Shown here: in pieces, positions 1 to 9,524 of the stretch
How positions within the stretch are numbered: position 1 is the first letter of the stretch
Layout of the letters: each line of letters begins with the position of its first letter
Source of the DNA: Hippopus hippopus
Taxonomy: Eukaryota; Mollusca; Bivalvia; Cardiida; Cardiidae
Assembly: GCA_946811185.2 (NCBI GenBank)
Contig: OX328109.1
Coordinates: 17,334,255 to 17,398,254 of the forward strand
Length of the DNA: 64,000 nucleotides
Direction: 5' to 3'
Made by a program: the position numbers and the translations under genes
The notes under the pieces: generated by a model
The model's database searches: none
What the model saw: only the letters and a program-made list of their open reading frames with translations
What the model was told of the DNA's origin: nothing

Positions 1-472
1 GTCTGGTCTTGGATCTATCTGGCTTACATTTTTTGTGTTTTGATGAATTTTGTGAAAGAGAACAATCTGCTTCCAACGTGTATCGGAATAAGACCCCCCC
101 CCCCCCACGATATTAGTGGTGTCTCCATTTCCCACAATGCTTTCAAACCTTTCAAAGACAAAATCCGTGGCAGTTTTAGCAAGAGTCCCTCAATCATTGG
201 TTAGAGATCGTTTACAAATAAGTGTTATCTCAAAAAACGACCTATGCCTGATCCCATTTGCCTGTTATCACAAGATGATAACCCACGTGTAGTAATGTGC
301 CATAACACAAGATTATTGTTAAATCACGGCTTTGATTTAGAAAATAAAAATCGAAGTATCAATAACGTTGTGATCTCAGGTCCGATCAATATCTATAAAG
401 ATTAAAAGTTGATAGGACAAAAGAATCAATTGAATCTTGGTGTTCATGGTCCAAGGCTGGTTTCTTTTATCT
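1..472. other. No gene seen; C13 tract
   Basis: AT-rich sequence with a run of 13 C at 94-106. No splice-supported coding segment and no copy of the named repeat families. Confidence 0.5.
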
Positions 473-823
473 TTAACGCTTTACCAGACGGCAAAATTTT
501 GGACTTGTCCAAACTCAAGGCATTTGCAGACGATCAATTCAGTGTGGCCAAAATGGTTGGATTCGTCTTGATATGGTAGAAAACATTGTGGAAAAAGGGA
601 GGAAATGCTGGTTACCAGCATTTTCTTCTTTTCCCATAATGTTTACAAAAGCGTTCACCCTCAATTTCCTGAAAACTTTGGACTGGTTGGCCCGAATGAT
701 TGGATCTTTCTATGATAGGGTAGAAAATGTTGTGGGAAAAGGAGACAATGCTGGTAGCCAGCATTTTCTCCTTTTCCTACAATGTTTTCAATAGCCTCGG
801 GATTGTGTGGTAAAGATTTAACT
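473..823. repeat. Hp-A element with two hairpin cores
   Basis: Starts at TTAACGCTTTACCAGACGG (arm b) and ends at GTGTGGTAAAGATTTAAC (arm a). Two successive palindromic cores (near 577-645 and 720-795) suggest an unequal exchange or a truncated copy abutting a second. Confidence 0.8.
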
Positions 824-904
824 CTTTCAGCCGCCAATAATAGAAACTTCGACGGCTGAAAGTGCAGTCCACTGAAACTAAGAAAGATGTCTATCTCGTA
901 GGCT

Positions 905-995
905 TTGACATAACAAGCAGACGGCATAGATCAAAGATCAGACTACACGTTCTGTGCAGTCTACTCTAGATGACGTATATGCCGTCTGCAATTAG
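905..995. repeat. Hp-B palindrome
   Basis: GCAGACGGCATAGATCAAAG pairs with the complement of the segment ending GTATATGCCGTCTGC. Outer arms match the subfamily seen at 62984-63194. Confidence 0.7.
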
Positions 996-1096
996 CATCT
1001 GTTTTGGCCTCTGCCGCTGGAATGGGTTAATGAAATGTGATAGATCTGTTATTGCATTTTAACTTTTAATTCCTATAAGACATTTGAAGGAGAAGG

Positions 1097-1151
1097 TTTA
1101 TTTATTTATTTATTTTTTATTTATTTATTTTATTTATTTATTTATTTATTT
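1097..1151. repeat. (TTTA)n microsatellite
   Basis: About 13 units of TTTA with two interruptions. Confidence 0.9.
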
Positions 1152-1457
1152 TCTGTTTCAAATGGATTCTCAATATAAAATTAGGTAAAAATTCATGAAA
1201 ACACTGTGTTTAACACACTTATGCACAAATGGTATTCCGAATCCTACTGAATAAATTTCAGCAAAAGTTAGCAAAGGATTCAAACAATGGACCTTAGTAG
1301 GAGTGATAGTATTTCGAGTATTCGTCTAAGACATCTCTTTCCTTTATTCAAGTGTTTAATGAGGTTCAGTAGTGAAGGGCTAGGGCTGTACAATGCTCTG
1401 GCCAAAAGGGTCCCACAAAACGTCGGCTCGGAAAATGAGAATGAGCCCAGGGTGTGT

Positions 1458-1615
1458 ATTCACCATCCATTCTAAAGAGTATTCTTAGTCTTCTTCTCCA
1501 GAATTTTCTGAATTTGAACCTGATTTGGTTTAGACAATTAGAAGTTGTGTTACATTCAAATTCAGAAAATCTTAGAGAATAAGACCAAGAATTTCCTGAA
1601 GAAAGGTTAGTGATT
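1458..1615. repeat. Imperfect palindromic MITE, copy 1
   Basis: Left arm CATTCTAAAGAGTATTCTTA and right arm ending AAGAATTTCCTGAAGAAAGG are inverted copies around a divergent loop. A second copy with a better preserved centre is at 16193-16372. Confidence 0.7.
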
Positions 1616-1646
1616 ATAGAGCAAGGTATTTTCCACCGTTTGTTTC

Positions 1647-1885
1647 ATTGACTGTATGGAGTTTAACGCCGTTTTCGACATTGCTTCAGTTTTATCGCGG
1701 TGGTAAGTGCACCTATCAATGCCTTACCGAAGTTTCATTTACCAGTCCTTCGTAGGAAATTATTACCAAGCCATTGGTTGCTTTCCCACATAACCACCAT
1801 CCAAACATTGATCAGCGGCCTTCGCCCGGAAAGTGCAAGCGAACCCAGATTTTCAGCATCGTAGGTCACACGCCTTGACACACGT
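1647..1885 (-). repeat. SINE-1, degraded head
   Basis: The tail motif GTTTAACGCCGTTTTCGACA is at the left and the tRNA-like head, much decayed, at the right. The body (GTGCACCTATCAATGC, CACATAACCACCATC) matches the other SINE-1 copies. Confidence 0.75.
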
Positions 1886-2085
1886 CGTGAAAGGCCGAAA
1901 CAATGATACCTTTGTTCTAGTCTGCAGTTTGTAGCATTGCTCTCAGGTGGTGTGATGTATTTGCATCAGATTCTGGTTCATTAACGATATACATGACATT
2001 TTCATAACCAAAAATATCAATTTCCAGCTTTCTTTCCCTCGTATATCACAGTGTTTAACTGTGAATACAGAGATTTTTGCCGTTT

Positions 2086-2089
<4 letters not shown>

Positions 2090-2129
<40 letters not shown>

Positions 2130-2150
2130 TGATGATGATGATGATGATTG
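2090..2150. repeat. (GA)n followed by (GAT)n microsatellite
   Basis: About 18 GA units to 2127, then seven GAT units. It sits 145 nt upstream of the ORF at 2294. Confidence 0.95.
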
Positions 2151-2293
2151 TTATGATGATCTCTCTTCAAAAGCATTCTTTCAGACACCTGTCAATTGAT
2201 TTAAATCTTAAAATTTCAGATCAAGATGGCATAACGTGAGAAGCGACACCATCTTCAAGAACCATTGTGCCGATTGGTTAGTCAGAGGTCACA

Positions 2294-3595
2294 ATGAGTT
2301 CAGACCTACATATTCCTTCCATTATACGACCACACTTCAGCTCTCTGTCAGACGACGACGCACAAGATGAAGACGACGAGAGAGTGACCGATAACCAGAA
2401 AAACATAGTGACCAAGTCTGACAATACGCATACTCACTTACCAAAGGTCAAGAAAGAACACGTACACGTGACTTTCGCTCCTAGTGTGCATGTCCCGCCC
2501 CTCGAGAAAGCCAAAACTGTGATTCCCTCTCTGGGTGACACCAAACTGAATGTGGATCATCAACACTATGAGCAGTGGGCTCGGAACCCAAATAGAAAGG
2601 CCCCGAGTACGGCTCTGTTACGTGGTATCCAACAACTTAAAGCAAAAATGATTCGGGACAAGGAGTCGGGGGAAGAAACTCCCGCGCAAACTGAACCTTA
2701 CAAAATTTCTAATTTTTCAAATATGCTTCGTGAACGTTCAGGGTTGAGTCGATCTTCCAGTCATTCTGCAACAGAAACTTTAATTCCCACAGCCAAACAA
2801 AAAACCCCGCAACAATCTACATTAGACGCAGGCTTCAGTAGATCTATTTCTTCCATACGCAATATTCTAAAACCTAGTTCGCATGTCTTTGACGGCGTTG
2901 GTGTTAAAAGGCCTTTCAGAAAGGATGAATACGATTACATGAGTGAAGATATTAGGAAACTGAATAGGAAACTTGAGGTAGCAAGGCCACAAGAAACTAT
3001 AGAAAATACGCGTGACGTCAGTGGGACAACACCGAAACCTCGGATAGGACTTGCCAAAATACATGATCGAAATCCGTTTCCGGTTTCCATTAATCAACCA
3101 GTCTGTATTGGTGATCACATGTTCCTCGTCAATGAACCAGTCTATTTCAAAAGTTCCGAATCATGGCGACTAAAATCTAGAACAGACGCAAAAGGAGGTG
3201 GAATAAGTGTGTCTAGCGCAAAAACCTACGACAAAACGGACACAATCGATAGCTGCAAAAATTGTGATGTTTCCCACTCTGCTTCAGCTTCGCAACATCT
3301 GAAACCATCTTTCCCTTTCGATGACCAGAGCCAAAACGGAGAAATTTTACGAACTTCCATCCATACAGCTGGTGCTTATTTAAAAAGTTTTCTTAAGAAG
3401 AAATCTAACCGCCGAATACCAGCTGTAATCTCTAGCGCCGAACTGTACGACTTCTCTCAACTTGCAGACTATCGGAGCAAAAACGAGGCCACTCTTTCCG
3501 AACGGACTAAGACCGAAGCGTCCATCTATCTGAAAGGACCTAAACTGACAAAATGGGTGCCACGAACACAACGAATGAGCGCTCTTCTGAAATAA
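2294..3595 (+). CDS. Single-exon ORF of 433 codons, function unknown
   Basis: ATG 2294 is the first Met after an in-frame stop at 2279-2281, and TAA ends the frame at 3595. The protein has an acidic N-terminus (SLSDDDAQDEDDERV), a basic, Ser/Thr-rich middle, HYEQWARNPNRKAPSTALLR near residue 92, and a Lys/Arg-rich end. No membrane segment, no signal peptide and no domain I recognise. Codon use is not like the surrounding AT-rich DNA, and a 433-codon frame is unlikely by chance. A possible acceptor (GGTTAGTCAG) lies just before the ATG, so it may be a terminal coding exon. An A-rich run follows about 95 nt after the stop without AATAAA, which would also fit a retrocopy. Likely a real gene; identity open. 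Confidence 0.6.
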   Translation: MSSDLHIPSIIRPHFSSLSDDDAQDEDDERVTDNQKNIVTKSDNTHTHLPKVKKEHVHVTFAPSVHVPPLEKAKTVIPSLGDTKLNVDHQHYEQWARNPNRKAPSTALLRGIQQLKAKMIRDKESGEETPAQTEPYKISNFSNMLRERSGLSRSSSHSATETLIPTAKQKTPQQSTLDAGFSRSISSIRNILKPSSHVFDGVGVKRPFRKDEYDYMSEDIRKLNRKLEVARPQETIENTRDVSGTTPKPRIGLAKIHDRNPFPVSINQPVCIGDHMFLVNEPVYFKSSESWRLKSRTDAKGGGISVSSAKTYDKTDTIDSCKNCDVSHSASASQHLKPSFPFDDQSQNGEILRTSIHTAGAYLKSFLKKKSNRRIPAVISSAELYDFSQLADYRSKNEATLSERTKTEASIYLKGPKLTKWVPRTQRMSALLK

Positions 3596-3689
3596 TATCA
3601 ACGAATTCAGGAACCAATACTGTTTCTATCTGACAGCCGAAGAAGGTTTCGGCAATGTTAGTCAAGTTAAGTTTTAAAAAATGAAAAAA

Positions 3690-3712
3690 AGGTAAAAAAA
3701 AAAAAAAAAATG
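3690..3712. repeat. A-rich tract after the 2294 ORF
   Basis: An A run of about 18 nt starts about 100 nt after the stop codon; more A-rich sequence surrounds it. It could be a templated poly(A) of a retrocopy or a simple repeat. Confidence 0.7.
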
Positions 3713-3826
3713 AAAAAGGCGATGCAGAGGAACCATTTCTCTTTTCTTTATATAAAGAGACATTTTCTCCTTATTGAATGAAAAGTAACTTTCCATTTAA
3801 TTACATTGAACCCACTTCCTTACGAA

Positions 3827-4034
3827 TTAACATTTTACCAAACAGCAAAATTTGGACTGGACCAAATTGAAAGCATTTGCAGACGACAAGTGAAATGTTG
3901 CTAAAATGATTATTTCTGTCTTTGATAGGGTAGAAAACATTGTGGTAAAAGTAGTAGAACTTGATTACCGGAATTTTCTCCTTTTCCCACAATGTCTCCA
4001 AAAACGTTTTCTTTCAGGGTTGGTAAACAGTTAA
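3827..4034. repeat. Hp-A, TTAA to TTAA, arm b left
   Basis: Both TTAA boundaries are intact (3827-3830, 4031-4034). The hairpin core is decayed on its left side (GTGGTAAAAGTAGTAGAAC) while the right side is standard. Confidence 0.8.
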
Positions 4035-4098
4035 TTTGTTGAGTACTACAAAAACGTTAAAAACCCTCTAGCCATTTGTATGCCATAAGCAAAAACAA

Positions 4099-4146
4099 GG
4101 GCTATTGCAGACAGCATAGATCAAGATCAGACTGCACAGAACATTC
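4099..4146. repeat. Hp-B half-copy
   Basis: GCAGACAGCATAGATCAAGA and CAGACTGCACAGAACA form only the left half of the palindrome. Confidence 0.65.
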
Positions 4147-4714
4147 TCAAATCTTTGGTTTTGTCCATCCTGTACATCTGGTTTGTCCCGGAAACAAAGG
4201 CGACTACCACAGTTTTCCACATGGCATGCTCTATAATGATATACTGCTACAAAATCTCTGGTATAACACATTTTGTATCCCCTTTTGGTGCTCTGTTTAA
4301 AATGAAAGCACATACTGTACTTTGAGCTATTTGACTTTCAGTGATGTTAAAGAGAAAGACGATCTATAGGGATGGAGCCAAACTACGGTAGTTGCTCATT
4401 GTTCTTTGGGCGAACGAGATGTTCTTTAAACTTGAATAGGCCTATCGTGCGTTGTAACTGAAAATCACAAATTTTTAACTGATGCACAAGTTTAAAAAGA
4501 GTGGGAGGGGGAATAAAGAACTATATTATATTTCATGTGTCTATTTTTAGAAATGTTATTGGTAAAGAAATGTCGTAATTTAAGCTGGGGGGAATTATTT
4601 CCCCGTCACAGTGAATATTTTCCTCCTGCCGAAAATCTGGAACTACTTTTTTAAGTTTTTTAAGTTTTTAAGTTTTAAAAGTGGCATTCGTTGACAAAAT
4701 AATCAGAGGAAATA

Positions 4715-4893
4715 TAATATATAATTTATTTCATCAGCTTGTGGTTAATATGGGGAAATATTTGCCTCAAAAGGGAAAAGTCCGCGAAAATAACTCGTGC
4801 CTTACAACACTCGTTATTTTCGCATACCTTTCCCTTTTTCGGCAAATATTTCCCCATATTAACCACAAGCTGATGAAATAAACTCTATATATT
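4715..4893. repeat. Long inverted repeat
   Basis: The left arm (CATCAGCTTGTGGTTAATAT, GGGGAAATATTTGCC) and right arm (GGCAAATATTTCCCC to TGATGAAATAAACT) pair over roughly 70-80 bp around a short spacer centred near 4805. No other copy in the window. Confidence 0.85.
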
Positions 4894-5052
4894 TTTGTTT
4901 CCAGTTTATTTGAATATGATAATATCATGCATATACATTCATGAAAATGGATGTTTACCCTTTGCCACACAAGCCCGAATTTTAACGATCCTGATGGAGA
5001 ACGCTTTAAAAACATTGTGGGAAATGCACCTGCGCATGTGTTTCATAGCTTT

Positions 5053-5232
5053 CTCACACTAGTACTGGCACAACTTTCTTTTCAAGCCACTGACTGCTTT
5101 TCTCCCATGCATCAGAGGTGAGAGGCGAAACATTGCTGGAAAGAAAATTTGTCAAAACCAGGTATCGACCCTGCAACGACCAGGTCACGAGTACGATACG
5201 CTAACCAGTAAACACTGAGCTACCCCGTCGGG
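5053..5232 (-). repeat. SINE-2, reverse orientation
   Basis: The right end carries the head in reverse (ACACTGAGCTACCCCGTCGG) with box-B-like GGTATCGACC. The body TGCATCAGAGGTGAGAGGCG is the SINE-2 type. The tail is truncated. Confidence 0.75.
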
Positions 5233-5502
5233 GCTATACTGGAATAGTGGAAGCACTTGTACGTCAAAACTGTGGAAATGTAGTCAATTTTTCTCAGAAA
5301 TTGACACTCGGAATAAATGTCTTTTTCCCACCAATTCTCATGAAATACCAAAAGCGCCCGAACTGTTTTGTGAAGCTCCTGTCCAGGTCTTTCCTTTACC
5401 GAAAGGCTGATGTACAAGGTCGATATCCGACCACCATCAGTATTCATTTGACAGCAAAACTTTTTTGCTGCAAACTTTTGGTTGATTGAATGATTGAATC
5501 AT

Positions 5503-5700
5503 TGATTGATTGGAGTTTTACGCCGCTTTAAACATTATTTCAGTCATATTACGGCAACAGCTCACATATTCATGTATTTCCTGGGTCACACCAGTAGTAG
5601 GCTAGGGATTTTAAGTGTTTTGCCCAAATACACTGCCATGAAAAACCCAGTGGATCCAGTGAGGCTCCAACTCGGGGCCTCCAGGTCACGCATCCTACAC
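5503..5700 (-). repeat. SINE-3, reverse orientation
   Basis: Tail GGAGTTTTACGCCGCTTTAA at left, then CACCAGTAGTAGGCTAGGG and the head region CTCGGGGCCTCCAGGTCACG at right. Confidence 0.7.
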
Positions 5701-5889
5701 TTTATCAGGACCTTTGCAAACTTTGGACTTATTTTCGGGAAAAAAAGAGGCGTTGAACATGTCTTTATCGCAAACAACTTTCTGGTAAATTTATTTATTT
5801 ATATAACTATTTTCTCACTTGAACATGAATCGTGGATAGAAATTTACTCCTTAAAAGCATCGACCATTGGATTTTGTTCTACTTGAGTA

Positions 5890-6985
5890 AGTTTGTTGAT
5901 GCAGCGCAAGTAAATGTAATGTACAGTGAAAGCTAGAATTGATTGATTGAAATACTCATTTGTTCTAGTTTTAACCAAAAATGCTCCCGTATTTTCAAAT
6001 TCTTCCGTCTGTCTACGGCCCGTTTACACAAATATATCGGGTCGTAGGTAAGTGGTCAATGGTACGCAGTTGTATCACTGCAGCTGCTGTAACCAGGGGT
6101 CGTGCTACATTACATGATTTACTTGTTAGATCAAGGTTAGGAAAACGCGCTATGTCAAAGAGCATACCGTTGTGGCCGACCTGACTTTGGATCGAGCCCA
6201 GGACAACTGTCTCGAAACCTCACATTCTAATCATTCGACTGTGGGGGATGATGGGGCCATTTATTTTCAATTTTGTTTAATTTCTCGAGATTAACTGTCC
6301 AATGTCCTTCATGATTCACTGTCCACGACCTCGGGTCTATCCATGGACGCGGACGGCTCTTTCTATCTTAAAAAAAAAAAAAATCACACTGCCCAAGCGT
6401 ATAGACAGTGCATTCTTTTGTTATGACGAGTCGTTCTGAAATAGATCGACCTGGTCCAAAGAAAAGAGGCGGTTATTTCAAAGAAATCGCACGCTTAACA
6501 ATTTCAATCATGTTCTTTTTTTGTGAGACATTGGCTTTCGCAGAAAAACCGTCTGACTTACTCCACTTTAAGACCTTTAACAGTGATGTCTCAACAATAC
6601 AGACTAACTGAAAGATTTATGTACTAAAATCGTTGACATCACGCACGCGTATGTCACAGGTAATAATAAAATCATATTGACATCTGATACGATAGATATA
6701 TTCCTTCAATTATAAATTTTTGCTCAGTTAGAGACCTATATCCCGTGTACGTGTATCCACCTTGATGATATTGGTTGCTCATGAGCTTGAACTCATTGCG
6801 GCATTCGCATCGTGGTCAGAACCACTGATGTTAGAGGCTGTTGCTCAATCCCTACACGACTGTCGCACACTTTTATCATTCTTTCGTCTCAGAAAGCCAA
6901 ATAAATGAGACAGACAATTTCAGGCTACAAGAATAACTAATACTTTGCTGTTTCAGTGCTGTTTCTGGTCAGAACGCCCGCAGTC
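5890..6985. other. No recognised repeat or confident gene
   Basis: Slightly less AT-rich than its surroundings. It contains the 62-codon ORF at 6423-6611 and an A13 run near 6371. Nothing else can be supported. Confidence 0.4.
6423..6611 (+). CDS. Small ORF with possible membrane segment
   Basis: 62 codons from ATG 6423. A basic stretch (RPGPKKRGGYFKEIAR) is followed by a hydrophobic segment (LTISIMFFFCETLAFA), the layout of a signal anchor. No homology recognised, no clear splice sites, and short enough to be chance. Listed only because it lies outside the recognised repeats and has this charge pattern. Confidence 0.15.
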   Translation: MTSRSEIDRPGPKKRGGYFKEIARLTISIMFFFCETLAFAEKPSDLLHFKTFNSDVSTIQTN

Positions 6986-7036
6986 TTGGATCCAAGATCA
7001 GACTGAACACACTGTCTCAACCCCCCCCCCCCCCCC
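6986..7036. repeat. Hp-B fragment with poly-C tract
   Basis: GGATCCAAGATCAGACTG is followed by a C run of about 16-17 nt at 7021 onward. Hp-B identity rests on the short match only. Confidence 0.45.
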
Positions 7037-7125
7037 TCCCCCCGCCCCATACACCCACCAACACACAACCAAAAACGGACAACAATTTGTCGACCAGTTT
7101 ATATCATAATTGGCGTCCTAATGCT

Positions 7126-7354
7126 TTAGCCCTATACCACACAATCCCTAGTTTTAACGACCCTGAAAGAGAAGGCTTTTGAAAACATTGTGGGAAAAGG
7201 AGAAAATGCTGGTTACCAGCTTTTTCTCCTTTTCACACAATGATTTCTATCCAATTAAAAACAAACTCCATCTTTGTAACCATATTTAATTTGTCGTCTG
7301 CAACTGCTTTCAATTTGGACAAGTCTACAATTATGTCGTTTGGTAAAGAGTTAA
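7126..7354. repeat. Hp-A, arm a left
   Basis: Complete, from TTAGCCCTATACCACACAAT to GTTTGGTAAAGAGTTAA. The apex reads GGTTACC, opposite to most arm-a-left copies. Confidence 0.88.
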
Positions 7355-7470
7355 CGTTCGGAAACTCTGCTTTAAGTGACCCTTTCGAGGAGATGACTAA
7401 GATTAGTCTAAACGTCTGTTCATACTGATCTTTAGTGTAGACCTATTCTTCTCGATACAGATATAATTGG

Positions 7471-7720
7471 TTAACTTTTGACCAAATAATCCCGTGTTTT
7501 AACATCCAGAAGGATGAGAGCTTTTCAAAATATTGTGGGAAAAGGATAAAATCTTTGTGGCTAGCATTTTCCTATATCCGTCAAAGTTTTCCTTTTTTTT
7601 CGTTGACATATCCCATCATCACGGTGAGTCATACATTTACTTTGTCGTCTGCGAATCCTTCACTCAACTTAATATGGATATGTCTGAATATTTGTCTTCT
7701 GGTTGGCTCTAAAAAGTTAA
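7471..7720. repeat. Hp-A, TTAA to TTAA, decayed core
   Basis: Arm a left (TTAACTTTTGACCAAATAAT), TTAA end at 7717-7720. The core hairpin has diverged on the right (CTATATCCGTCAAAG). Confidence 0.75.
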
Positions 7721-7830
7721 CTCTGTCGTTACCACTGACGACCTAGTAAGCTTTTGCGGACAGTGTAGATCAAGATCAGACTGCACAGAACGTGCAGTCT
7801 GGTCTTAGATCAACACCGTCATCTACGTGG
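7721..7830. repeat. Hp-B palindrome
   Basis: Near-perfect GATCAAGATCAGACTGCACA / GTGCAGTCTGGTCTTAGATC. It starts directly after the preceding Hp-A boundary. Confidence 0.85.
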
Positions 7831-8303
7831 TACTTATCTATGACATTAGTCATCTTTAAAAGCAGAAATGTACTTTTACAATGGAGGGGGGGGAGTAGAA
7901 TTTCTGGAATTGGTAGTGCAAGCGTTTAGCTTTCTTGTGTTACCCTTTACTAGACGGTCCTATGTTTGACGCTGATGGAGAAGGTATTTTATGAACAAAG
8001 GAGAAAATTGTGCTGGACACAAGCCGAGAGGTGTACAACATAACATGCAAATATACAGTCCCCGTTGTTACAAGGGTTAACCATTGACTTGACGACAAAT
8101 TTAATAGCTGTCCAAAAAATAATAAACATTTGTAGTCAAAAGTTTAAATGTGGCTAAAAAATGACGAAATTCAACTTTGAAGAGATGCAATGCTGACGGT
8201 CACCAACGACTTTCTCTTAAATCACGTTTGAAATGTCACAATTTGAAAGAATTCGCCCTTTAAAGCCATATTAGACAGGATCGTTAAACCAATGATTGTT
8301 TAG

Positions 8304-8530
8304 TTAACTCTCTACCAAACTACAAAATTTAAGATTCGTCCAAATTCAAAGCGTTTGCAGACGATAAACAAGACGTTGCTGAAATGACTTGATTTTTCTA
8401 AGAAAGGTTTGAAAACATTGTAGGAAAAGAAGAAAATGCTAGTTATCAACATTTTCCTCTTTTCCCACAATGTTTTCAAAAGGTTTTTCCCCCAGCGTCT
8501 TTAAATCTCGGGACTTTGCAGTGAAAGGTT
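8304..8530. repeat. Hp-A, arm b left
   Basis: TTAACTCTCTACCAAACTAC at left; core GAAGAAAATGCTAGTTATC with the paired right side; right end worn after CAGTGAAAGGTTC. Confidence 0.8.
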
Positions 8531-9186
8531 CAGGGTAAAAAGGGTAAAGTCATCGGAACTCTTAGTGAAAAGATAAAAATGGTCAACTACAAATCAGAAG
8601 ATATGTACATACGTTTGGAGAAGGTAACGGGTTAATTAATTTAGGAGAGTTAATACGCGGACATTTATTTTTCAAGTTTTCCTTAGTTTCTTCAATTATG
8701 TTAAATTTTGACCAAAAATGTCCTCTCATGAATAAGTATACTCGTAACTATACAACTTCATTAATTAATTTAATACATTAATGATATTCCGAAAAACACC
8801 GCAAATCTGTACCACATAGTAGAGTTTACGGTATTGTGATTTCTATGCACCGTCAACAAAAAATGGCAGAAAGGTGAATCAAATTCTGACATTTTTCATT
8901 TTTCTCAATATTGTCTATGATTCTCCGGCTTGTAACATTTAATTGTTATTTTTGATGACTTTAATTCCCCAATAGTATTTGGTCAATTGCAGAGATACGT
9001 CAGCGGAATCCCTTTATATGAAATTTTACGCCGATATGAGTTATTGCTCTAACCTATCGACGACCCACCTATTTTTTCGAGAGGTACCTGTTTTCGAACC
9101 CAAAAAGATACTTAAGTTTTCTTGCGAACAGTGCAGTAAAGGACGTCACCACTTTGATTAATTTCTGATTGTTTAAAGCCCCATTC

Positions 9187-9410
9187 AGTTTACCGCGCAA
9201 TCCCATTTTTAAAGACCCTGAGAAAGAAAGCTTTTGAAACATTATGGGAAAAGGAGAAATGCTGAAAACCAGCATTTTCTCCTTTTCCCCACAACGTTTT
9301 ATTCTCATTTCAGAACAATGTCTACCAGTTGAGCCACATTTATTTTGTCGTTATCAAATATATTGAATGTAAAAATGACCCAAAATTTTCTTGTTTTGGT
9401 AAAGGGTTAA
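9187..9410. repeat. Hp-A, arm a left
   Basis: CAGTTTACCGCGCAATCCC to GGTAAAGGGTTAA (TTAA 9407-9410). The element ends 88 nt before the first candidate SYNRG exon, so it may lie in promoter-proximal or 5' UTR sequence. Confidence 0.82.
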
Positions 9411-9498
9411 TCAGAAGTTGTGACTGTTATATTCAGAAAACTCTTAAGGATACACATTGAACATTATTTAGAATGTTACATGAATATGAACCTTGCAG

Positions 9499-9524
9499 GC
9501 TAAACCCAAGAAAGACATGAATAA
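9499..9524 (+). CDS. SYNRG: SYNRG candidate first visible exon
   Basis: A 26-nt segment between a TTGCAG acceptor and a GTGAGT donor. It contains ATG 9517-9519 and joins in frame to the next exon, giving MNKNMPFSQNQGF. The six codons before the ATG are also open, so this may be an internal coding exon rather than the start. It is too short to be tested by composition, and no homology is visible. Confidence 0.4.

Noticed and set aside
94..106. C-rich runs (also 7021, 40238, 46317) as telomeric or regulatory sequence
   Set aside because: Plain homopolymers without a repeat unit; may be prone to sequencing error but carry no further signal.
5506..5886. 126-codon plus-strand frame
   Set aside because: Its first half is a reversed SINE-3; the rest has no homology or splice signals.
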